From positions 1 through 37,698 of the forward strand of contig NZ_JNZA01000054.1 in the NCBI RefSeq assembly GCF_000717345.1: a stretch of 37,698 nt of DNA. Reading direction: 5' to 3'. The notes beneath the pieces are model-generated. The model ran no database searches and was not told the origin of the DNA. It saw only the letters and a program-made list of their open reading frames with translations. This stretch comes from Streptomyces lydicus. GTDB taxonomy: Bacteria > Actinomycetota > Actinomycetes > Streptomycetales > Streptomycetaceae. Of this stretch, positions 14,614-22,882 are shown piece after piece. The translations under genes and the position numbers were made by a program. Position 1 is the stretch's first letter, and every line of letters begins with the position of its first letter.

Positions 14614-17091
14614 ATGAGCAGCCTCTTTGACGACAGCTTCCTGGCGGACCTCGGCCCCAAGGGCGAGGAGGAGCCCCCGCCGCCTCCCGAGGACGAGCAC
14701 GGGCCCGGCCCCGAGGAGATCCCCGCCGACCTCTTCGGCGGGAGGTTCGACGCGCCCGCACCCAGGGACGCTTACTACCGCGACGGCGCCGCCCGCCCGC
14801 CCGTCGACGCCGCAGCGCTGCTCGAGGGCCTCAACGACCAGCAGAAGGCCGCCGTGGTGCACACCGGCAGCCCGCTGCTGATCGTCGCCGGCGCCGGCTC
14901 CGGCAAGACCCGGGTCCTCACCCACCGCATCGCCCATCTGCTCGCCGAGCGCCACGTCCACCCCGGCCAGATCCTCGCGATCACCTTCACCAACAAGGCC
15001 GCCGGCGAGATGAAGGAGCGGGTGGAGGAGCTCGTCGGCCCGCGCGCCAACGCGATGTGGGTCTCCACCTTCCACAGCGCCTGCGTACGGATCCTGCGCC
15101 GCGAGTCCAAGAAGCTGGGCTTCACGTCCTCCTTCTCGATCTACGACGCCGCCGACTCCAAGCGCCTGATGGCCCTGGTCTGCCGCGATCTGGACCTCGA
15201 CCCCAAGCGCTTCCCGCCCAAGTCCTTCAGCGCGAAGATCTCCAACCTCAAGAACGAGCTCATCGACGAGGAGACCTTCGCCGGGACGGCCGCCGAGGGC
15301 TTCGACAAGACGCTGGCCGAGGCGTACGCGATGTACCAGTCGCGGCTGCGCGAGGCCAACGCCCTGGACTTCGACGACATCATCATGACGACGGTGCACC
15401 TGCTGCAGGCGTTCCCCGACGTCGCCGAGCACTACCGCCGCCGCTTCCGGCACGTCCTCGTCGACGAGTACCAGGACACCAACCACGCCCAGTACACCCT
15501 CGTCCGCGAGCTGGTGGGCACCGGCACCCCCGACATCCCCGCCGCCGAACTGTGCGTCGTCGGCGACGCCGACCAGTCGATCTACGCCTTCCGCGGCGCC
15601 ACGATCCGCAACATCCTCCAGTTCGAGGAGGACTACCCGGACGCCACGACGATCCTGCTGGAGCAGAACTACCGCTCCAGCCAGACGATCCTGTCCGCCG
15701 CCAACGCCGTCATCGAGCGCAACGAGAACCGCCGCCCCAAGAACCTCTGGACGGACGCCGGCACCGGCTCCAAGATCACCGGCTATGTCGCCGACACCGA
15801 GCACGACGAGGCGCAGTTCGTCGCCGACGAGATCGACCGGCTGACCGACGCCGGCGACGCCAAGGCCGGCGACGTCGCGGTCTTCTACCGCACCAACGCC
15901 CAGTCCCGCGTCTTCGAAGAGATCTTCATCCGGGTCGGGCTGCCCTACAAGGTCGTCGGCGGCGTGCGCTTCTACGAGCGCAAGGAGGTCCGCGACGTCC
16001 TCGCCTACCTGCGGGTGCTCGCCAACCCCGAGGACTCCGTCCCGCTGCGCCGCATCCTCAACGTCCCCAAGCGCGGCATCGGCGAGCGCGCCGAGGCGAT
16101 GATCGACGCCCTGTCGTCGCGCGAGAAGATCACCTTCCCGCAGGCGCTGCGCCGCGTCGACGAGGCGTACGGCATGGCCGCCCGCTCCGCCAACGCCGTC
16201 AAGCGCTTCAACGTGCTGATGGAGGAGCTGCGGACGATCGTCGAGTCCGGCGCCGGCCCGGCCACCGTCCTGGAAGCCGTCCTGGAGCGCACGGGCTACC
16301 TCGCCGAACTCCAGGCGTCCACCGACCCGCAGGACGAGACCCGGATCGAGAACCTCCAGGAACTCGCCGCCGTGGCCCTGGAGTTCGAGCAGGACCGCGG
16401 CGAGGACGACCCGGGCACGCTCTCCGAGTTCCTGGAGCAGGTCGCGCTGGTCGCCGACTCCGACCAGATCCCGGACGAGGACGAGGAAGGCAGCGGCGTG
16501 ATCACCCTCATGACGCTGCACACCGCCAAGGGCCTGGAGTTCCCGGTCGTCTTCCTGAGCGGCATGGAGGACGGCGTCTTCCCGCACATGCGCGCGCTGG
16601 GCCAGGTCAAGGAGCTGGAGGAGGAGCGCCGGCTGGCCTACGTCGGCATCACCCGCGCCCGCGAGCGGCTCTATGTGACCCGCTCGACGATGCGCAGCGC
16701 CTGGGGCCAGCCCTCGTACAACCCGCCCTCCCGGTTCCTGGAGGAGATCCCGGCCGACCACATGGAGTGGAAGCGCACGGGCCCCGCGACGCCCTCCGCC
16801 TCGATGGGCGGACTGTCGTCCCGCGGCGGTGGCGGCGGCTTCGGCGCGGGCATCGGCGCCTCGCTGTCGTCGGCCCGCTCCAAGGGCCCCAGCGGCTTCG
16901 CGACCCGCCGCTCCGCGGACCGCCAGGTGGTCGCGCTGGCCGTCGGCGACCGCGTCACCCACGACAGCTTCGGCCTGGGCACGGTCGTCGGCGTCAAGGG
17001 CAGCGGCGACAACGCCGAGGCGACCATCGACTTCGGCGGGGAGAAGCCCAAGCGGCTGCTGCTGCGGTACGCGCCGGTGGAGAAGCTCTGA
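14614..17091 (+). CDS. pcrA: UvrD/PcrA-type superfamily 1 DNA helicase
   Basis: The protein has 825 residues. It moves 3'-5' on DNA with ATP and acts in nucleotide excision repair, replication restart and removal of RecA filaments. An acidic, proline-rich N-terminal ~65 residues precede the helicase core. Motifs visible: Q-motif LNDQQKAAV, Walker A GAGSGKT (93-99), TFTNKAA, Walker B VDEYQDTN, GDADQSIYAFRGA (III), QNYRS (IV), TLHTAKGLEF (V) and VGITRARE (VI). The C-terminal ~90 residues carry a Gly/Ser-rich linker and the PcrA-type tail (VGDRVTHDSFGLGTVVGVKG), which in homologues binds RNA polymerase. The start is set by the -10 element TAGACT ending 9 bp before the ATG; no ribosome binding site is present. 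Confidence 0.97.
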   Translation: MSSLFDDSFLADLGPKGEEEPPPPPEDEHGPGPEEIPADLFGGRFDAPAPRDAYYRDGAARPPVDAAALLEGLNDQQKAAVVHTGSPLLIVAGAGSGKTRVLTHRIAHLLAERHVHPGQILAITFTNKAAGEMKERVEELVGPRANAMWVSTFHSACVRILRRESKKLGFTSSFSIYDAADSKRLMALVCRDLDLDPKRFPPKSFSAKISNLKNELIDEETFAGTAAEGFDKTLAEAYAMYQSRLREANALDFDDIIMTTVHLLQAFPDVAEHYRRRFRHVLVDEYQDTNHAQYTLVRELVGTGTPDIPAAELCVVGDADQSIYAFRGATIRNILQFEEDYPDATTILLEQNYRSSQTILSAANAVIERNENRRPKNLWTDAGTGSKITGYVADTEHDEAQFVADEIDRLTDAGDAKAGDVAVFYRTNAQSRVFEEIFIRVGLPYKVVGGVRFYERKEVRDVLAYLRVLANPEDSVPLRRILNVPKRGIGERAEAMIDALSSREKITFPQALRRVDEAYGMAARSANAVKRFNVLMEELRTIVESGAGPATVLEAVLERTGYLAELQASTDPQDETRIENLQELAAVALEFEQDRGEDDPGTLSEFLEQVALVADSDQIPDEDEEGSGVITLMTLHTAKGLEFPVVFLSGMEDGVFPHMRALGQVKELEEERRLAYVGITRARERLYVTRSTMRSAWGQPSYNPPSRFLEEIPADHMEWKRTGPATPSASMGGLSSRGGGGGFGAGIGASLSSARSKGPSGFATRRSADRQVVALAVGDRVTHDSFGLGTVVGVKGSGDNAEATIDFGGEKPKRLLLRYAPVEKL

Positions 17092-17104
17092 CCGGTCGGC
17101 GGGA

Positions 17105-17129
17105 CGGCAGGCCCCGAGCGGGCCTGCCG
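17105..17129. terminator. Bidirectional terminator between pcrA and M23 peptidase
   Basis: CGGCAGGCCC-CGAGC-GGGCCTGCCG is a perfect 10-bp stem with a 5-nt loop, in the 46-bp gap between convergent genes. Confidence 0.8.
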
Positions 17130-17137
17130 GCAGTCGG

Positions 17138-19015
17138 TCAGTTCGGGTTGAGGCCGTGGCTGCGCAGCCACGGGATCGGGTCGACCGCCGCGCCGCCGCC
17201 GGGCCGGACCTCGAAGTGCAGGTGCGGGCCGGTGGAGTTGCCGGAGTTGCCCGAGTAGGCGATCTGCTCACCGGCCTTGACCGAGCCGGAACGGATCTTG
17301 GTGCTGCTCAGGTGGCAGTACCACGTCTCCGTGCCGTCGGGCGCGGTCACGATCGCCATGTTCCCGTAAGCGGAGTTCCACTGGGTGCGTACGGTGCCGT
17401 CGGTGGCGGACATGACCGGGGTGCCGTAGCTGACCGGGAAGTCGATGCCGGTGTGCACGGACATCCAGTTCACACCGGCCTGGCCGAAGAGCGCGCTCAG
17501 CCCGTGCTGGGTGACCGGCAGCACGAACTTGGGGCGCATGGCCTCCTTGCGGGCCGCCTCATCCGCCTTGCGCTTGCGCTCCAGCGCCTGGCGCTCCTTG
17601 AGGTCGATGCGCTCCTGGGTGCGGCTGGCCCGGTCGCGGAAGTCGTCGGCGCTGGCGCTGAGTCCGGCGAGCTGGGTGTCGAGCTTCTTGTTGGCCGCGG
17701 ACGTCTTGACGCCCCCCGGGTCGACCGGGCCGGCCTGCGCGGTCGTGTCGTTCTTGTCGTCCCCGCTGAAGCCGGCGACGGAGGCGGCGGCCACACCGCA
17801 CACCCCCATGGCGGCGACCGAGGGCACGGCGACGGTCAGCAGCGCCGAGCGCTTCGCCGGACGGCGCCGGCCCCGGCCGCGGACGGCCTTGCCCGGGTCC
17901 GGCCCGGTGACCCGCCGGCCGGCCGGGGCGGCGGGGGTGACCGGCATGGCCTGCGTCATGGCGTCGGCCACGGCGGCGGCGTCACCGGTGCCGGCGGCGT
18001 CCGTGCCGTCGGTGGTGTCGTGGCCGTGGGCCTCACCGAGGCCGTTCCCGTCGCCGGGGGCGCCGTCGTGCCGGGCGCTCTCCTCCCAAGTGACGCTGTC
18101 CCACTGGACGGTGTCGGTGGGCGGCGGGCCGGCCTGCGCGGGGATCCCGGCGATCAGCTCCTGGTCCACGGTCGACCAGACCGCCGTGGCCTCGTACCCG
18201 GGCGACTCGAAGTTCCCCGTCCCGAGGTTCCCCGTGTCGAAGGTCGCGGTCTCCAGGTGCGCCATGTCGAAGTGCGCGGTTTCCGCGTTCGCGAAGGCCG
18301 CGCTCTCCTCGACGGCGGTCGCCTGCCGGCCGATGGTGTCGAAGCCGCCCGTCGCACTGAAGGTGTCCGCCGCCCCGTACGCCTCGTACGCGCCGGTCGT
18401 CTCGTACGCCCCGGTGTCGTACGCGCCGGTGGGATAGCTCCCGGTGCCGTACGTGCCGTGCCCGTAGGAGGTGGCGTCGTGGCCGGCGGGCTCGTGGGTC
18501 ACCGGCGCGTATCCGGCCGCGTCCGGCGCGGGCGTCTCGTACGCCGTGTGCGCATACGGGTCGTAGCCGCCGGCGGTACCGGTGTCGTAGGTGCCGGTGC
18601 CCCACTGGGTCGTGTCGTAGCTGCCGGTGTCGTAACCGCCGTGGGCGTAGCCGTCGCCCGCCGCTGTCGGGTAGGCCCCGGTGTCGTACGCCCCCGTGTC
18701 GTAGCCGCCCGTCCCGTACGCGCCGTATGCCGCGCCGGTGCCGTGGGTACCCGTGTCGTAGATCCCGGCGTCCTGGGCTGCGGCGTACGTCCCGGTGCCG
18801 TAGCTGCCGGCCGGGTAGCCGCCGGTGTCGTACGTCTCCGTCCCGTACGCGCCGGGGAGCGAGCCGAACAGCGGGTCACCGTCGCCGTATTCGGCGTTGC
18901 CGGCCGGGGAATGCTGCTGCCCGTACGAGTCGTAGGCGGGAAAGTGCGCATACGAGGCGTCGGAAGCGGAGCCGGTCGGAAGGGAGCCTTCCGAAGGGGG
19001 GTGACGGTCGTTCAC
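17138..19015 (-). CDS. M23-family peptidoglycan endopeptidase with tyrosine-rich N-terminal region
   Basis: The protein has 625 residues from GTG 19015 (AAAGAG upstream; TTG 19018 is adjacent). Residues ~22-213 are a low-complexity region with about 30 tyrosines, often exactly five residues apart (YDTGA, YGTGT, YDTGS). A basic patch (GRGRRRPAKR, 380-389) precedes one membrane helix (~390-415), so the tyrosine-rich part should be cytoplasmic. Outside the membrane come a Lys/Arg/Glu-rich coiled coil (~445-492) and a LytM/M23 domain with the zinc ligands and catalytic histidines: H521-x3-D525 in HTGIDFPV and HLH (598-600) in GPHLHFEV. It should cut cross-links in the wall. A fused long cytoplasmic tail is unusual for an M23 enzyme. 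Confidence 0.93.
   Translation of the reverse strand: MNDRHPPSEGSLPTGSASDASYAHFPAYDSYGQQHSPAGNAEYGDGDPLFGSLPGAYGTETYDTGGYPAGSYGTGTYAAAQDAGIYDTGTHGTGAAYGAYGTGGYDTGAYDTGAYPTAAGDGYAHGGYDTGSYDTTQWGTGTYDTGTAGGYDPYAHTAYETPAPDAAGYAPVTHEPAGHDATSYGHGTYGTGSYPTGAYDTGAYETTGAYEAYGAADTFSATGGFDTIGRQATAVEESAAFANAETAHFDMAHLETATFDTGNLGTGNFESPGYEATAVWSTVDQELIAGIPAQAGPPPTDTVQWDSVTWEESARHDGAPGDGNGLGEAHGHDTTDGTDAAGTGDAAAVADAMTQAMPVTPAAPAGRRVTGPDPGKAVRGRGRRRPAKRSALLTVAVPSVAAMGVCGVAAASVAGFSGDDKNDTTAQAGPVDPGGVKTSAANKKLDTQLAGLSASADDFRDRASRTQERIDLKERQALERKRKADEAARKEAMRPKFVLPVTQHGLSALFGQAGVNWMSVHTGIDFPVSYGTPVMSATDGTVRTQWNSAYGNMAIVTAPDGTETWYCHLSSTKIRSGSVKAGEQIAYSGNSGNSTGPHLHFEVRPGGGAAVDPIPWLRSHGLNPN
18377..18928 (-). repeat. 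Degenerate tyrosine-rich pentapeptide repeats (15-bp period)
   Basis: Within the M23 gene the codons for YDTGA-like pentapeptides recur at 15-bp spacing in blocks (residues 57-77, 100-115, 123-133, 184-204). Confidence 0.8.
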
Positions 19016-19206
19016 CAACTTCTCTTTCGCCTCGGCAGCAGGAGAATTAGCGGCGACTGTACCCGGCGGTACGCGACGGCGACAATCTTCCACGGGTTTT
19101 ACGCTCGGCAAGACCGGGCATTTGGCCGCCTTTCGGCAGAGCCCATGCGAGTTCTTGGCGCCCCGTTCGAAGTATGTTCGACCTCTCGTCACGCTGCGTG
19201 GCGAGG

Positions 19207-20196
19207 TCAGGCCACCGACGCGGTCTCCGCGGGCCCCTCTCCCGCCGGCGCCTCCACCGCGGCGAGGGCTTCCCGTATTCCGGCCGCGACGGCACCGTTG
19301 ACCGGTAGCGCGAGATGTCCGACACCGGCGACATGCACGTTGTAGGTGATCAAATCCGGGTGATCGATTCTGGCCGTCGTGGCCGGAACCATGACCTGGT
19401 CCTCCTCGCTCCAGAAAGCGACAAATTGCGTCCGGCAATTCGGCGCCGGAAGCGACAACTCCGCTATCACTTCGGAATCGGGGCGCATCTGGCGGACGAT
19501 CGGATGCGCCGACATCAGGGGCGCGACGCGGGTACCGGAGTGGGGCGTACCGAGCGTGACGACCGTACGGACGCGGGTGTCGCCGCCGAGCCGCTGGACG
19601 TAGTACCGCGCGATCAGCCCGCCGAGGCTGTGGCCCACGAGGTCCAGCCGGCGGTGACCGGTCCGCCGGCAAACCTCCTCCACATGGCGGCTCAACAACT
19701 CGGCCGCCTTGCGCAGATCGCAGGTCAGCGGCGAGTAGTTGAGCGCCTCGACATGGCGCCAGCCGTGCCGGAGCAGCGAGCGGCGCAGCAGCACGAAGAC
19801 GGAGCGGTTGTCGATGAAGCCGTGGAGCAGGAGGACCGGGGGACGGGCCCGGCCCTCGGTGGGCAGCAGCGACGGCGGGGCGGCCGCACCGGGCCGCGGC
19901 ACGTCCGCCGCCCCGTGCGCGTCCACCGCGTCGCCCGTGCCCGGGGTGTTCGCAGTGGGTGCGGTGTCCCCGGGCGGGGCGGGCCGCGGCAGCGGGAGCT
20001 CCGGGGAGAGGGGCCGCTCCTGGGAGATGCCGGTCGGATACAGCAGGAGATGACCGGCGAGCACCGCCAGCTCCGTCACCGTGCTGCGCAGCAGAAGGGA
20101 CGAAGCGCGCGGCGGCAGCAGCCGCGCGCACCGCAGGGGTACGGCGAGGAGGCGCGCGAGCAGAAGGGGTGCGGAGAGAAAGGGCAGGGCCTGCAT
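19207..20196 (-). CDS. Lipase/esterase of the alpha/beta hydrolase fold
   Basis: The protein has 329 residues. ATG 20196 is chosen because GGAGGT lies 6 bp upstream; the frame is open further but without such a site. The N-terminal ~55 residues hold one or two hydrophobic helices (LSAPLLLARLLAVPL, VTELAVLAGHLLLYP), followed by a Pro/Ala linker. The catalytic domain begins VLLLHGFIDNRSVF (oxyanion region). The nucleophile is Ser190 in LVGHSLGGLIARYY. TLGTPHSGT follows, as in lipases of the LipA/PGAP1-like group. A candidate acid lies in FWSEEDQVM and the catalytic His in AGVGHLALP. It is membrane-attached; lipid or ester substrates are likely but not known. Confidence 0.9.
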   Translation of the reverse strand: MQALPFLSAPLLLARLLAVPLRCARLLPPRASSLLLRSTVTELAVLAGHLLLYPTGISQERPLSPELPLPRPAPPGDTAPTANTPGTGDAVDAHGAADVPRPGAAAPPSLLPTEGRARPPVLLLHGFIDNRSVFVLLRRSLLRHGWRHVEALNYSPLTCDLRKAAELLSRHVEEVCRRTGHRRLDLVGHSLGGLIARYYVQRLGGDTRVRTVVTLGTPHSGTRVAPLMSAHPIVRQMRPDSEVIAELSLPAPNCRTQFVAFWSEEDQVMVPATTARIDHPDLITYNVHVAGVGHLALPVNGAVAAGIREALAAVEAPAGEGPAETASVA

Positions 20197-20579
20197 GGCT
20201 GACCTCCCGAACGGCACGCGGAAGGCAGCTGTGACCCCCGAATGCCCTCGCGGGAAGCCATGAACAGCGACGGCGGGCACGCGGCATACCCGTCCCGGCA
20301 TACCCGTCCCGATGTGCGCCCGGCGGCGCGGTGGCCCTGCTGCGGCTCCCCGTGCGCCCGGCCCGCGCGCGGCGCCGCCTGTCCCTGGCGGCCCGGCGCG
20401 CGGGACGCGGCGCGTAGCGAATGTGTCCCATGTGTGATTTCCCCCTCGCCGGATGTCACGAAACGGCTGGGTACGGGATGCTGGAGATAACGTTCGTTCA
20501 CGCTCGTGGCCGCCGGATCGCGGCCGCGCGATCGATTGTCGGCCGGCACCACCGTGCCGTGCGTGGCTTGGAGGCAGTG
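20197..20579. other. 383-bp divergent intergenic region with 14-bp tandem duplication
   Basis: No gene is seen between the lipase (minus) and icmB (plus). It must contain both promoters; GATAACG near 20487 is a weak -10 candidate for icmB. A perfect 14-bp tandem duplication (GGCATACCCGTCCC twice) lies at 20283-20310. I find no clear operator. Confidence 0.5.
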
Positions 20580-21038
20580 ATGAGTGTGGCTCGGCAGAGC
20601 GGGGCGCAAGCGGGGAGCCAGGGCACGGCGGGCCGGTCGGGCCCGATCCGTGTGGTGGTGGCCAAGCCGGGCCTGGACGGGCACGACCGCGGCGCCAAGG
20701 TCATCGCGCGGGCCCTGCGCGACGCCGGTATGGAGGTCATCTACACCGGGCTGCACCAGACCCCCGAGCAGATCGTCGACACCGCGATCCAGGAGGACGC
20801 CGACGCCATCGGGCTGTCCATCCTCTCCGGCGCGCACAACACCCTCTTCGCGAAGGTCATCGCCCTGTTGGAGGAGCGCGACGCGGCGGACATCAAGGTC
20901 TTCGGCGGCGGCATCATCCCCGAGGAGGACATCCCCCCGCTCAAGGCCCAGGGCGTCGCGGAGATCTTCACCCCGGGCGCGACGACCACCTCGATCGTGG
21001 AGTGGGTCCACGCGAACGTGCGGCCGCTGGCGGTCTGA
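20580..21038 (+). CDS. icmB: Cobalamin-binding small subunit of isobutyryl/methylmalonyl-CoA mutase
   Basis: The protein has 152 residues. ATG 20580 is preceded by GGAGG at 5 bp spacing; earlier in-frame starts lack this. The whole protein is a B12-binding domain of the base-off/His-on type. D33-G-H35-D-R-G38 supplies the cobalt-ligand histidine, followed by [12 protein letters not shown] (SxL motif) and [12 protein letters not shown] (GG motif). It forms, with a large subunit (icmA, not in this window), the mutase that interconverts isobutyryl-CoA and n-butyryl-CoA and so links valine catabolism to polyketide precursors. A small subunit of a split methylmalonyl-CoA mutase is the alternative. 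The first ~20 residues are an Ala/Gly/Ser-rich extension. Confidence 0.9.
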   Translation: MSVARQSGAQAGSQGTAGRSGPIRVVVAKPGLDGHDRGAKVIARALRDAGMEVIYTGLHQTPEQIVDTAIQEDADAIGLSILSGAHNTLFAKVIALLEERDAADIKVFGGGIIPEEDIPPLKAQGVAEIFTPGATTTSIVEWVHANVRPLAV

Positions 21039-21112
21039 GGCACCGGGACGACGCGCCACGGAGCGGCGCCGGACGGTTCGCGAACGGCGCCGGTCGGCCG
21101 GCGCGCGGCACC

Positions 21113-22804
21113 TCACCGCGCGCTCCGGCCGTCCGGGTCCCCGGACGGCGGGGCGAGTTCGTCGCGCATCGTGGCGCGCAGCCGGAGCGTGCCGACCAGC
21201 CGCTGGAACGCCTCGGACCAGTAGCCGCCGGAGCCGGGCGAGGCGCCCTCCGGCTCGTCCGTGACCGCGGTGAGCATGTCCAGACGGTCCGCCGCGGCCG
21301 GGTCCAGGCACCGCTCGGCCAGGCCCATCACCCCGCTGAAGCTCCACGGATAGCTGCCCGCGTCCCGCGCGATGTCCAGGGCGTCCACGACGGACCGGCC
21401 CAGCGGCTCGGCCCACGGCACCGCGCAGACCCCCAGCATCCGGAACGCGTCCGACAGGCCGTGCGCGGCGATGAACTCGGCCACCCAACGGGCCCGTTCG
21501 TCCGCCGGCAGCACGGTCAGCAGCTTGGTCAGGTCCCGTGACGAGCCGGCCGGGGCGACCTCGGCGTCCTGCGCCGGAGCGGCCGGCGCGCCCAGCAGCG
21601 CCCGCGCCCACTCCGCGTTCCGCTGGCGCACCGCGGCCCGGCACCAGGCGTCGTGCAGTTCGGTCCGCCAGTCGTCGGCCACCGGCAGCGCCACGATCGC
21701 CGCCGGGGTCCGGCCCGCGAACCGCTCGCACCAGCCCTCCAGCGGCGCGGCCTCCACCAACTGGCCCAGCCACCAGGACCGTTCGCCACGGCCGGACGGC
21801 GGCTTGGGCGCCACCCCGTCCCGCTGCATCCCCGCATCGCACTCGTGCGGCGCCTCGACGACGATCACCGCGGGGTCGGCCGAGCGGTCCGCACTGACAT
21901 GCGCATGCGCGCGCCGCGCCATACGGGCCGCGAGCGCCGACCCGGGCAGCGTGGAGAGCAGCTCGGCGGCCGTGGCCCGGACGTTGCGGCTGCGGTCGGA
22001 CAGTGCCTGTTCGAGGAACGGCTCGTCGGTCGCCGCGAGGGTGTCGCGCAGCGAGTCGAGAAACAGCAGCCGGTCCTCGGCCCGCTCCGTCGCCCAGGTC
22101 GTCACCAGCAGCTCCAGCCCCTCCCGCGGGTCGCGGCGGCGCAGTGCCGTCAGCAGCGCCACCCGCTCCGCGAACAGGCCCTCCTCCCACAGCCGCCGTA
22201 CCCGCCCGGGATCCGCCGCCGCGGACGGCTCCGCCGGGCCGCCGCTGCCCCGCAGTACGAACTTCCACGCGTCGTTGAGCCGCGCCAGCCACAGCGCCCG
22301 CGGCCCCGCCAGGGCGAGCGCGGCCGGCCGCAGGTCCGTACGGGCCCGGGCGGCGTCGAGCAGCGCCGGCAGCAGCGCCTCCGGGGCGCGGTAGCCGTGG
22401 CCGTTGGCGGCGGCCAGCCACTGCGGCAGCAGTTCGGTGAGGTCCGGGGCCGTCCCCCGGCGGCTGCCGCCTCCGGAGCCGCCGCGGTCGGCGAGCAGCA
22501 GCGCGAGCCGGCGCCGCGCGGCGGGCGGCAGCACGGGCCGCGGGTCGGCCGGGGCCGGGGCGGGCCGCTCACCGGCCGGCGCCGGGCGCAGCGCGGCGCG
22601 GCGGCGGACCGTGCTCACCGCGGCCGCGTCCAGCAGCGCGGCCGCGGCACCCTGCCCGGGCCGCACCGCCACCGGCGGCAGCCGCCGCTCGGTCCCGAGC
22701 AGCGCCGCGTTCACCAGGGCGGACCAGGGCGCGGGAGCGGCCGGGCCGGTGGAAGTGGTGGCGCCGGCCGGGCGGGCGGCGTCAGGGCTGGTGGTTGTCG
22801 TCAT
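21113..22804 (-). CDS. DUF5691-family protein
   Basis: The protein has 563 residues. ATG 22804 has GGAGG 6 bp upstream. After a Ser/Thr/Pro-rich start it begins WSALVNAALLGTERR, typical of DUF5691. The protein is mostly helical and resembles HEAT-like repeats in places (for example AERAEDRLLFLDSLRDTLAA and DRSRNVRATAAELLSTLPGS). No catalytic motif or membrane segment is visible. It follows the SWIM-protein gene by 78 bp on the same strand and is probably co-transcribed. Together they stand divergent from the MoxR/DUF5682/VWA operon. A scaffold or substrate-adaptor role in that system is an inference. Confidence 0.85.
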   Translation of the reverse strand: MTTTTSPDAARPAGATTSTGPAAPAPWSALVNAALLGTERRLPPVAVRPGQGAAAALLDAAAVSTVRRRAALRPAPAGERPAPAPADPRPVLPPAARRRLALLLADRGGSGGGSRRGTAPDLTELLPQWLAAANGHGYRAPEALLPALLDAARARTDLRPAALALAGPRALWLARLNDAWKFVLRGSGGPAEPSAAADPGRVRRLWEEGLFAERVALLTALRRRDPREGLELLVTTWATERAEDRLLFLDSLRDTLAATDEPFLEQALSDRSRNVRATAAELLSTLPGSALAARMARRAHAHVSADRSADPAVIVVEAPHECDAGMQRDGVAPKPPSGRGERSWWLGQLVEAAPLEGWCERFAGRTPAAIVALPVADDWRTELHDAWCRAAVRQRNAEWARALLGAPAAPAQDAEVAPAGSSRDLTKLLTVLPADERARWVAEFIAAHGLSDAFRMLGVCAVPWAEPLGRSVVDALDIARDAGSYPWSFSGVMGLAERCLDPAAADRLDMLTAVTDEPEGASPGSGGYWSEAFQRLVGTLRLRATMRDELAPPSGDPDGRSAR

Positions 22805-22882
22805 ACCCTTCCTCCAGGAATCGGTGGTCGACGGGGAACAGCAGTGCGTGGGTGTCGCGTCCGGCGCGACCGAGGAATGCGG

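Noticed and set aside
14563..17271. 902-codon open frame antisense to pcrA
   Set aside because: It mirrors the pcrA coding sequence; composition is typical of antisense frames in high-GC DNA.
19016..20431. N-terminal extension of the M23 peptidase frame across the lipase gene
   Set aside because: The extension overlaps a lipase gene with a strong ribosome binding site and catalytic motifs. The peptidase start at 19015 is sufficient.
21076..21085. Palindrome GTTCGCGAAC after icmB as a ClgR-like operator
   Set aside because: It lies between convergent genes and within a GC-rich hairpin, so a terminator role is simpler.
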